Shown here: in pieces, positions 6,164-11,620 of the stretch
How positions within the stretch are numbered: position 1 is the first letter of the stretch
Layout: every line of letters starts with the position of its first letter
Origin: Methanobacteriota archaeon
Lineage (GTDB): Archaea > Thermoplasmatota > Thermoplasmata > RBG-16-68-12
Direction of reading: 5' to 3'
NCBI GenBank assembly: GCA_005879015.1
Contig: VBMC01000087.1
Coordinates: 1 to 11,620 of the forward strand
Length of the DNA: 11,620 nt
The notes under the pieces: generated by a model
The model's input: only the letters and a program-made list of their open reading frames with translations
Told to the model about the DNA's origin: nothing
The model's database searches: none
Translations under genes and position numbers: made by a program

Positions 6164-7158
6164 GCGAGGCGCTCCGGGCATCCCGCCCGCCGGGAGCAGT
6201 GGATGCACTTCCCCGGTCGGCTGTGGTTCCGATGGGCCTCGCCCTTCGTGATCGCGAGCCGCATCTCCGCGAGCTTCTGCAACAGGAGCTTCTTCTGGTC
6301 CTCGTTGTACTCGATCTCGAACGCCGTCTCCCCGTACCGGATGATGCCGTACGGCGGCGCGCGGCCGTACTCGTCCTCGAGCAGCACGCAATAGGCGACG
6401 ACCTGGAGGATGTGGGAGAAGAGAGGCCCGCGGGGAACCCGGCCCGTCTTGAGCTCGACGGGAATGTGGTGCTCTCCGTCCATCACGACCGCGTCGGGCC
6501 GTCCCGAGAGGCCGTGTCTCTTCGACACGAATAGTTTCGGTTTCTCGGCCGCGGAGTCGATGTACACCAGGTCTCCTCGCATGTCATACGCTGCGCGTGT
6601 CGACGCGGCCATCTGGAGGTCGCCGATCGAGCGATAGAGGAACACGGAGGCCCCGACGAGCCAGAGGAGCGCGAGGGCCTCGAAGCCTTGCGCGAGCGCG
6701 TCGTTCTGGACCCCCTGCAGCGACACGGCCGCCGTCGCGATCACGGCAGCGGACATCGCCGTGCCGAGGATGACCCGCTCCGAGATCAGCTTGTCCTGCG
6801 GCGTCGCGATCCGATCCGCGCGGAAGAGGAAGTACACGGCCGCGAGGAGCCAGATCAGGGAGATCGCGCTGAGGGTCTGCGAGGTCTGCACCGGCGAGGT
6901 GCCGAGGAATCGCAGGCCGACCGTCGCGACGATCGAGGCCGCGATCGCGAAGTAGAGGACCCCGGCCTCCGCCTCCCGGGCCTTGGCCTCGTGCGCCTCA
7001 ATCCCCTTCAGGTCCGCCGCCGCGGCCTCGTGTTTCTTCTCGCCCTCCGCGAGCTCCGGGCCCTCCTCCGTCGCGAGCCCGCGGCTCAGCCACCAGCTCA
7101 GGGGGCAGTAGCCAAACTTCTCCACGTCTCCGGCGGAGAGCAGCTCGGACGAGGGCAC
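6160..7158 (-). CDS. Cas4/RecB-like PD-(D/E)XK Fe-S nuclease with four-helix membrane insertion
   Basis: This 332-residue protein carries every landmark of the Cas4/Dna2/AddB nuclease group. They are Cys18 in GYCPLSWW, His43 in EGEKKH, Asp222 in RPD, Glu235 and Lys237 in VELKTG, Gln252/Tyr256 in QVVAY, and a C-terminal cluster Cys318, Cys321, Cys327 that with Cys18 would hold a 4Fe-4S cluster. The family cleaves or trims DNA ends using metal ions. Unusually, residues 66-176 form four hydrophobic helices (about 66-85, 96-113, 128-150, 160-176) between the His and Asp motifs, putting the enzyme at the membrane. The start is GTG 7158: it is the first start codon after the in-frame stop at 7183-7185, and a TATA box lies 26 nt upstream. 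No cas1, cas2 or CRISPR array is in the window, so a CRISPR role is not supported. It overlaps the upstream HKD gene by 161 nt. Confidence 0.85.
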   Translation of the reverse strand: MPSSELLSAGDVEKFGYCPLSWWLSRGLATEEGPELAEGEKKHEAAAADLKGIEAHEAKAREAEAGVLYFAIAASIVATVGLRFLGTSPVQTSQTLSAISLIWLLAAVYFLFRADRIATPQDKLISERVILGTAMSAAVIATAAVSLQGVQNDALAQGFEALALLWLVGASVFLYRSIGDLQMAASTRAAYDMRGDLVYIDSAAEKPKLFVSKRHGLSGRPDAVVMDGEHHIPVELKTGRVPRGPLFSHILQVVAYCVLLEDEYGRAPPYGIIRYGETAFEIEYNEDQKKLLLQKLAEMRLAITKGEAHRNHSRPGKCIHCSRRAGCPERLA

Positions 7159-9046
7159 GGGTTCGGACCCGCGGGCGGGGTTTTATGCCTTTGTCTCCCG
7201 CTCTCAATTTCCGCAGGGAGACCGCGGAAGCGACGGCGACGAGCGCGTACAATCCCAGGAGGGCGAACGGGTCCTCGAGCCGCCACGCATCCGGCCCGGA
7301 CGTGGCCCGGCCTTCCCAGTCCGCGTCGAAGGCCGCCTCGAATCGCTGTGCAATCCCACGGTCCTCGAGGAGGACGCCGATCTCCCGATTCTCCGTCGCC
7401 GAGCCGAGCGCCCAGTTCATGCTCGAGACGAGGACCGCGCGGCCGTCCACGACCACGCCCTTGTTGTGCAGCCGTTGGATCGAACCGCGTGGCTCGAGCA
7501 ACCGCGCCTCCACCGGGAGGTGCTCTTCCTTCGCGCGGCGATTGATCCGGGCGACCACGTCGTCGTTCGTGCCGGAATCGGCTTCGACGGACGACCAGCT
7601 CCCATCCAAGAGCATCCTCACGGTGACGCCGCGTCGGGCGGCGTCGAACGCCCCTTCGAGGAACGGATTGGTCGTGTTCCTCCAGCGGTCCTCGATGTAG
7701 AACGTTTCGATCGAGAGCCGCTCGTTCGCGGAAGCCAAGAGATCTAGGATACCGTCCGGATCAAGGTTGGCGTCAGGTCCGACGACCAGGCGAGCTCGGC
7801 GGTTGTCCGACCGCGTCCCTGGGGTCCGCGGCGGCAGCGGCGGTGATGCCGACACTCCCGGCGCCGAGCCGATTCGTTCGGGGATTGAATCGCGCCGGCG
7901 CTCGTCGAAGTCGATTTCGAAGACCCTCCGGAGAGCCGTCGCCAAGCCCTCGTCTTCGACAAGGACGGACCATCCGCGGTTTCCTCTCGCCCCTGTGGGA
8001 AATCCCGCCTCCCCGAAATTTTCCGACCCGATCCAGGTGGCCCGCGCGTCGACGATGGCGTACTTCGCATGGAGGAACCGATATCGCTTGACCACATCGG
8101 ACCCGCCTTTGAGCCATCGAACCTCGACCCCCGCGGCTGCGAGATCGCGCGTGACATTGAGCTCGTCCGGATCGATTCCGCCCACCGGTCCTCCATCCAA
8201 GAGCACGCGGACTCGGATCCCGCGGCGGACCGCTTCCTCCAAGACCACGGCGATTCGTCCGCTCGTGAACGTGTACACGCCCAATTCGATCGTCCTCTGC
8301 GCGGACCCGAGGAAGCGTAGGAGAGGCCCGTCGCCCTCGTCCGGCGAGAGGACCGCGGTCACCGTTCCCTGCAGGTCGAAGGACTCGAGATCGAACGCGG
8401 ATTGCCCGACCCGATAGTGTCGCATGTCCTCCCAATCCTCGGCCCCGTCGCGGTCGATCCATTCGCCGTTCGCATCTCGAATTCGAACGGCGACTTCACC
8501 GCGCCCCATGCGGTCCGCGGCCCGTCCCGTCCAGCCCGTGTCTTGGTAGGCAGACTCACCCCAAGCGTACGCGTCGATGACGATCCCGATGGGATCGAGG
8601 AGGAGGACCTCGTCCCCCGCATCGGCGAGCCGCGGCACCCCGCCGTCCATCCGTCGGACGTCGCCCGATTCGAACGCGAAGTCGGCCATGGCGAGCGTGT
8701 CTTCCGCGTAGCTCGTTGCGTTCCGCGTCACCAGGAGGCGACCGTTCGCGGGCAGGATGGAATCCAGGGGGAAAATGGCCGTTGCCTCGCGATCCGTGAG
8801 GGACCACGCGGTCATGTCGAGCGGAACCGCGCCCCGGTTGCCGATCTCGATGAACTCGTCGTCGCGGGGCGCGTTCGCGTAAACGCGGACGAGGAGGACG
8901 CCCCTGTCGGCCTCAGCGGAAAAAAGGGCGGGCGCGGGCCGGGGACAAGGGGGGAGGGGTTCGGCCTCGCGCGCCGCCGGGAGGGGAGGAGACGCCAAGA
9001 GGATCGCCGCGAGGAGGACGGCGGCCGTGGCTCTCAGGGCCCACAC
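6998..9046 (-). CDS. Exported lamin-tail plus double-HKD phospholipase D/nuclease-like protein
   Basis: This frame encodes 682 residues. Residues 1-26 form a signal peptide (Arg, then a hydrophobic AVLLAAILLA core, with a probable cleavage site near PLPAA). About 45-165 is a lamin-tail domain (DEFIEIGNRG, then LTD and LPANGRLLV). Two phospholipase D domains follow with complete catalytic motifs: H326/K328/D333 with GSEN at 340-343, and H527/K529/D534 with SSMN at 541-544. Two HKD motifs in one chain make one active site; such enzymes cleave phosphodiesters in lipids or nucleic acids through a phosphohistidine intermediate. A hydrophobic helix (593-611) followed by basic residues anchors the C terminus, leaving both domains outside the cell. 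The start is GTG 9046, with a weak TATA-like element about 26 nt upstream. Residues 630-682 are Arg/Gly-rich and overlap the Cas4-like gene out of frame, so this tail may not be genuine. Confidence 0.87.
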   Translation of the reverse strand: MWALRATAAVLLAAILLASPPLPAAREAEPLPPCPRPAPALFSAEADRGVLLVRVYANAPRDDEFIEIGNRGAVPLDMTAWSLTDREATAIFPLDSILPANGRLLVTRNATSYAEDTLAMADFAFESGDVRRMDGGVPRLADAGDEVLLLDPIGIVIDAYAWGESAYQDTGWTGRAADRMGRGEVAVRIRDANGEWIDRDGAEDWEDMRHYRVGQSAFDLESFDLQGTVTAVLSPDEGDGPLLRFLGSAQRTIELGVYTFTSGRIAVVLEEAVRRGIRVRVLLDGGPVGGIDPDELNVTRDLAAAGVEVRWLKGGSDVVKRYRFLHAKYAIVDARATWIGSENFGEAGFPTGARGNRGWSVLVEDEGLATALRRVFEIDFDERRRDSIPERIGSAPGVSASPPLPPRTPGTRSDNRRARLVVGPDANLDPDGILDLLASANERLSIETFYIEDRWRNTTNPFLEGAFDAARRGVTVRMLLDGSWSSVEADSGTNDDVVARINRRAKEEHLPVEARLLEPRGSIQRLHNKGVVVDGRAVLVSSMNWALGSATENREIGVLLEDRGIAQRFEAAFDADWEGRATSGPDAWRLEDPFALLGLYALVAVASAVSLRKLRAGDKGIKPRPRVRTRALVRAALRRRRGEVWLLPPELVAEPRARDGGGPGARGGREETRGRGGGPEGD
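7181..7186 (-). promoter_or_regulatory. TATA box of the Cas4-like gene
   Basis: On the minus strand this reads ATAAAA (context GGCATAAAACC), centred about 26 nt upstream of GTG 7158, so the message is probably leaderless. It lies inside the HKD-protein reading frame, where it encodes Gly-Ile-Lys, so the Cas4-like gene has its own promoter despite the overlap. Confidence 0.6.
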
Positions 9047-9069
9047 GCGGGACGAGCGACTCCGGCGGC

Positions 9070-9075
9070 GATAAG
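9070..9075 (-). promoter_or_regulatory. Weak TATA-like element of the HKD gene
   Basis: On the minus strand this reads CTTATC within GC-rich sequence, centred about 26 nt before GTG 9046. The spacing fits leaderless transcription, but the match is weak. The gene may also be read through from the M29-like gene 83 nt upstream. Confidence 0.35.
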
Positions 9076-9129
9076 GCGGCGGCCTACACGCACGCTACTT
9101 CGAGGCGGAATCGCCGGGCCAAGGCAGTC

Positions 9130-10215
9130 CTACGCCACCAAGAGTTTCCCGTCGCGGACGATCGGCTTGCCATCCGCTTCGACGGTCGCCGCACGGACCG
9201 TGCTTTCGAACCCGAACGCGGACTTGTTGGGGCCGCCGACGAACTGGTTCCCTCCGACTCCGACAGAGACTTCGCCCCGCACGATCGGGTTCTGAAGGAA
9301 ACCGAGGATGGCCTTCGGGTTCGTCCCGATGGTGAACGAGGCGATGCGATCCCGGTCTCCCGTTGACATTTCGTACTGCTTCCGCAGGGCGAGCGCGGCG
9401 GCGTCCCCGTCGAACTTCGTCAGGCGGCCGCCGTGGAATTCCCATCGCATGCGTCGGATGGAACGTCCCGCCCAGGCCTGCGGGACGTCGAAGACGACCA
9501 CGCCTTCGGCGCTCGTTTCCTGAGGAAGGAGGGTCACGCTGCCGGAGGGGATCGAGGATTCGAATACGCCGGCCGCGATATCTTCGTCATCGACGATTCC
9601 GTCGTAGATCATGGGTTGGCGCCCCCGCACGGAGAAGGTCAGGTCGGTACCGCTCGGCGCGGTCACGTGGACCTCGTCCGCCGTCCCGAGGATCCCGGCA
9701 AGGCGGTGGCCCGTCGCGGTGAGGGTCTTCGCGGGGACTGCGGAGGCCTCCCGGACCATTCGCTCCCAGGTCGCGAAGTTGAACCCGTAGGCCTTGGCCC
9801 GGGGACGGGTCACCTGACCGATCGCGAGGCCCAGAGAGCGGACCTTCCGCTCCCGCATCGGGAGATGGGCTTCCGTCTCCGCCTCGTCGTTCGCGGCCAT
9901 CTTCTCAGGCGGCACGCGCCGATAGACCACGGGGTCGTACGCGGCCCCGAGCCAAAACGTCGCCGTGGACAGGTTCGACAGGCCGCGGCAGAACGCGGAC
10001 GGCTGGCGCAGCTTCTCCGTGGACAGGTGCTTCATGTACGCGGAATAATACTTGTCCGTGTACAGGTTCAGGAGCACGTCGGCACCGACCTTGAAACACT
10101 CCGTGGCCAGGTCTTCCGCCAAGGACAGCGTATGTGGATAGAAGAAGATCGTCACGTTGTCGTCCGATCGGATTCGAAGGCAGTTCTTGACGGCGTTCTC
10201 CGCGAGTGTAGGCAT
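9130..10215 (-). CDS. M29 (AmpS/aminopeptidase T) family homologue with metal ligands apparently lost
   Basis: This 361-residue protein is normal length for the M29 metallo-aminopeptidase family. The C-terminal half follows its layout: IPSG at 222-225, SAEGVVVFD at 235-243, FTIGTNPKA at 294-302, the GEVSVGVGGN segment at 314-323, GGPNKSA at 327-333, and a final ADGKPIVRDGKLL. As I recall the family, the two metal ions are bound by Glu in PxGE, Glu before GIGTNP, His in GTVH, and HxD after NKSxI. Here those sites read Ser226, Ser293, Ser317 and Gly335...Glu337, so peptidase activity looks unlikely. It may be a pseudoenzyme with a binding or structural role, or a family branch with another chemistry. 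No signal peptide is present, so it is cytoplasmic. The start is ATG 10215, about 38 nt from a TATA box. Confidence 0.8.
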   Translation of the reverse strand: MPTLAENAVKNCLRIRSDDNVTIFFYPHTLSLAEDLATECFKVGADVLLNLYTDKYYSAYMKHLSTEKLRQPSAFCRGLSNLSTATFWLGAAYDPVVYRRVPPEKMAANDEAETEAHLPMRERKVRSLGLAIGQVTRPRAKAYGFNFATWERMVREASAVPAKTLTATGHRLAGILGTADEVHVTAPSGTDLTFSVRGRQPMIYDGIVDDEDIAAGVFESSIPSGSVTLLPQETSAEGVVVFDVPQAWAGRSIRRMRWEFHGGRLTKFDGDAAALALRKQYEMSTGDRDRIASFTIGTNPKAILGFLQNPIVRGEVSVGVGGNQFVGGPNKSAFGFESTVRAATVEADGKPIVRDGKLLVA

Positions 10216-10225
10216 TGAGATGGTC

Positions 10226-10246
10226 CCCGGCCCGCGAGAGGCCGGG
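10226..10246. repeat. Inverted repeat between TATA box and start of the M29-like gene
   Basis: CCCGGCC (10226-10232) and GGCCGGG (10240-10246) are perfect 7-bp arms around a 7-nt spacer. They sit between the TATA box and ATG 10215, covering the predicted transcription start, the usual place for a repressor operator in archaea. In so GC-rich a genome such repeats can arise by chance. Confidence 0.4.
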
Positions 10247-10248
10247 CC

Positions 10249-10258
10249 GTATATGAAA
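10249..10258 (-). promoter_or_regulatory. TATA box of the M29-like gene
   Basis: On the minus strand this reads TTTCATATAC. It is centred about 38 nt before ATG 10215, predicting a leader of about 11 nt. It is the only AT-rich patch in the 102-nt gap after the triosephosphate isomerase gene. Confidence 0.55.
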
Positions 10259-10317
10259 CTCCCTGCGAGGTCAGCGAACTGCGGAGTCCGTCGAGCGACG
10301 CGGGAGGCGTCGTCCTT

Positions 10318-11019
10318 TTAGCGGGATCTCGAACGACGCGGCGCCCCGCTCGGCAGGCCTTTGATCAGGTCTCGCAAGGCGCCCTCGGGGTCCTTCGCCT
10401 TCACGACGCCGGTCGCGAGCAGCACGCCCGACGTGCCGAGGTCAAGGGCCTTCGAAACGTCCTTCCGGGTCCGTACACCGGCACCGCAAAGGACCACGAC
10501 CCTCGGATTCACCGCATGAATCCGATCCACGGCCCGGGAGATCACTTCGGGCTTCGCGGTCGTGACGCTCACGTCGCCCCCGATCAACTCAGGCGGCTCG
10601 ATCGCAATGTATTCCGGGGATAGCTTCGCGAGGGTCTCGGCTTCGGAAATGTCGTCGGCGCAGGCGACCACCTCGAGGCCGAGCTTTTGACAGCGCGGGA
10701 TGCTCTTCGCCATTTCCTCCCATGCGACTTTCCGTTCGCTGTGGTTGATCAACGTGCCGGCAGCGCCCGCCTCCAGGAGGGTTTCGGGTGGCGTCCATCC
10801 CGTCGTCGGTCCTGGCTCGACGGCGTCGACGTGCTGCGCGAAGACGGGAACGTGGACGAGCTTGGCCACGTGCGCGATGTCCGTGGCGGGAGGGCACAGC
10901 ACGATCGACGCGCCGGTGTCGTCCGCGACCGCGGCAAACCGCTTCGCGAGGTCCCAGCCCTTCTTTCCCAGGACTTCGGGATGGGTCTTGAAATTCAGGA
11001 CGATCGAGGGGAGACGCAT
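10318..11019 (-). CDS. tpiA: Triosephosphate isomerase, archaeal type
   Basis: This 233-residue cytoplasmic enzyme interconverts dihydroxyacetone phosphate and glyceraldehyde 3-phosphate in glycolysis and gluconeogenesis. It has the short archaeal TIM barrel rather than the roughly 250-residue bacterial or eukaryotic form. Visible features are N9 and K11 (LNFKTH) in the substrate site, the electrophile H93 (LINHSERK), and the catalytic base E141 at the head of the flexible loop (EPPELIGG, 141-148). The phosphate-binding loops CGAGV (178-182) and GVLLATGV (198-205) are also present. The last dozen residues (SGAPRRSRSR) form a basic extension beyond the barrel. It starts at ATG 11019; a CTATTT element about 30 nt upstream and a 10-bp palindrome (11021-11030) lie just before it. 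It is followed by the M29-like gene on the same strand, 102 nt away with its own promoter. Confidence 0.95.
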   Translation of the reverse strand: MRLPSIVLNFKTHPEVLGKKGWDLAKRFAAVADDTGASIVLCPPATDIAHVAKLVHVPVFAQHVDAVEPGPTTGWTPPETLLEAGAAGTLINHSERKVAWEEMAKSIPRCQKLGLEVVACADDISEAETLAKLSPEYIAIEPPELIGGDVSVTTAKPEVISRAVDRIHAVNPRVVVLCGAGVRTRKDVSKALDLGTSGVLLATGVVKAKDPEGALRDLIKGLPSGAPRRSRSR

Positions 11020-11046
11020 GCCTGCGCAGGAAAGCGCTGGCTTCGG

Positions 11047-11052
11047 AAATAG
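11047..11052 (-). promoter_or_regulatory. Weak TATA-like element of tpiA
   Basis: On the minus strand this reads CTATTT, centred about 30 nt upstream of ATG 11019, giving a predicted leader of only a few nucleotides. The perfect palindrome CCTGCGCAGG (11021-11030) lies between it and the start codon. Confidence 0.4.
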
Positions 11053-11111
11053 GCTTGGCCGCGACCGGCTGACGTTTCGGAGCGGGAGTCAACGGCTCGC
11101 GATGGCCTTTG

Positions 11112-11474
11112 TCAGCGGCAAAATTCGACGTCGGGAAGGCGTCGGAACGCCTCGTCCCCCGTCAGGAACCGGGCCCCGAGGCGACGGGCGATCGTGTACC
11201 CGATCGTGTCCGCGTACGATAGCTTGGGCCGACGCGCCTTCAGGGCCATTGCCTCGAAAAGCCACTCGTCTTCCGGCTCCACCACGATGCTTCGAAACCG
11301 ATCGAAGAGGCGCCTTGCCTCGGCCTCTCCTCGGTCTCGAAGGCTGGCCAGATACAACTCGACCAGATTCCACACGCTCGTCCGTAGCTCGGCGGCGAGA
11401 TATCTCTTGTACCGAGGATTCCCCCGGACCACCTCGATGAGGGCATATGTGTCGAGGAAGAAGCGCGACGCGCT
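11112..11474 (-). CDS. vapC: PIN-domain ribonuclease toxin (VapC type), start codon missing
   Basis: The conserved region encodes about 120 residues. With the codon at 11474 as residue 1, the four acidic PIN residues are D8 (FFLDTYALIE), E39 (NLVELYL), D89 (SYADTIGY) and D107 (TGDEAF), the expected metal-binding set of a VapC endoribonuclease. Such toxins cut tRNA, rRNA or mRNA when released from their antitoxin. It directly follows an AbrB-like antitoxin, the standard vapBC order. The oddity is the start: between the in-frame stop at 11499-11501 and GTG 11432 there is no ATG, GTG, TTG or CTG, and GTG 11432 would drop the first catalytic Asp. Adding one G at the junction would create the usual GTGA overlap and the start MSASRFFLDTY. 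It may therefore be inactivated, or the sequence may have a one-base error. Confidence 0.78.
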   Translation of the reverse strand, partial: SASRFFLDTYALIEVVRGNPRYKRYLAAELRTSVWNLVELYLASLRDRGEAEARRLFDRFRSIVVEPEDEWLFEAMALKARRPKLSYADTIGYTIARRLGARFLTGDEAFRRLPDVEFCR

Positions 11475-11620
11475 ACCAGCCTCGACGGAGTTCGTCCTTC
11501 AGTTTCTGGGGATCGACGACCCAGTCCTTCGACGAGCCGAAGGCTTCCTCGATGCCCGTTTGGTCGATCTCCAGGACCACTTCATCGCCCGCTTTGAGTC
11601 GAAGTTCCTTCGCGATCTGA
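11473..11620 (-). CDS. vapB: AbrB/SpoVT-type antitoxin (VapB), C-terminal part only
   Basis: This short frame enters from the right edge, so the gene's beginning is outside the window. The 48 visible codons, starting at base 11619, read QIAKELRLKAGDEVVLEID, then a charged tail ending DPQKLKDELRRGW and a TAG stop at 11473-11475. The first part is the second half of an AbrB/MazE swapped-hairpin DNA-binding domain, where L-x-x-GDEV is characteristic. The tail is the toxin-binding segment that normally wraps the PIN active site. Such antitoxins repress their own operon together with the toxin. Its stop abuts the PIN coding region directly. Confidence 0.82.
   Translation of the reverse strand, partial: QIAKELRLKAGDEVVLEIDQTGIEEAFGSSKDWVVDPQKLKDELRRGW

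Noticed and set aside
6160..7158. Cas4-like gene as part of a CRISPR-Cas locus
   Set aside because: No cas1, cas2, effector genes or regularly spaced repeats occur in the window, and the membrane insertion is unlike adaptation-type Cas4.
11112..11432. GTG 11432 as the PIN toxin start
   Set aside because: It would remove the first catalytic Asp and beta strand (FFLDTYALIE), which are encoded in frame just upstream.

Overview
The window is GC-rich (roughly 60-65% G+C by eye) and almost fully coding. It reads as archaeal. Evidence: a short archaeal-type triosephosphate isomerase; TATA-box-like hexamers about 25-30 nt upstream of several start codons, which implies leaderless or nearly leaderless mRNAs; an archaeal-style ribbon-helix-helix regulator; a NosD-like beta-helix/PKD surface protein full of N-glycosylation sequons; and an M29-type peptidase homologue. 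A high-GC member of Thermoplasmatota is my best guess, but no rRNA or other taxonomic marker is present, so this is inference.

Left part (1-4576): the 3' part of a very large membrane-anchored surface protein (+ strand; beta-helix repeats, an Ig-like domain, three PKD domains, C-terminal anchor) converges on a class V PLP aminotransferase (- strand). The aminotransferase shares a 222-nt divergent promoter region with a small ribbon-helix-helix regulator, which is followed by a strong hairpin plus T-run terminator.

Middle (4692-6163, + strand): four small membrane proteins of unknown function. The first two are tandem paralogues, about half identical over 61 gap-free residues. The next two form an ATGA-overlapping pair: a single-pass protein with a sequon-rich ectodomain and a two-helix membrane protein with a cytoplasmic coiled-coil tail.

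Right part (6160-11620, - strand): reading in the transcription direction from the right edge, a VapBC-type toxin-antitoxin pair (AbrB-like antitoxin cut by the window edge; PIN toxin with no usable start codon), archaeal triosephosphate isomerase, an M29 aminopeptidase homologue that seems to have lost its metal ligands, an exported lamin-tail plus double-HKD phospholipase D/nuclease-like protein, and a Cas4/RecB-like PD-(D/E)XK Fe-S nuclease with four transmembrane helices inserted in its nuclease fold. The last two overlap out of frame by 161 nt.

Most genes seem to be independent short transcription units rather than one pathway. The most unusual items are the membrane-inserted Cas4-like nuclease beside an exported HKD enzyme, the metal-less M29 homologue, the apparent one-base lesion at the vapB/vapC junction, and the small membrane-protein cluster. 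No stretch over 300 nt lacks a gene, and I saw no rRNA, tRNA, CRISPR array or insertion sequence.
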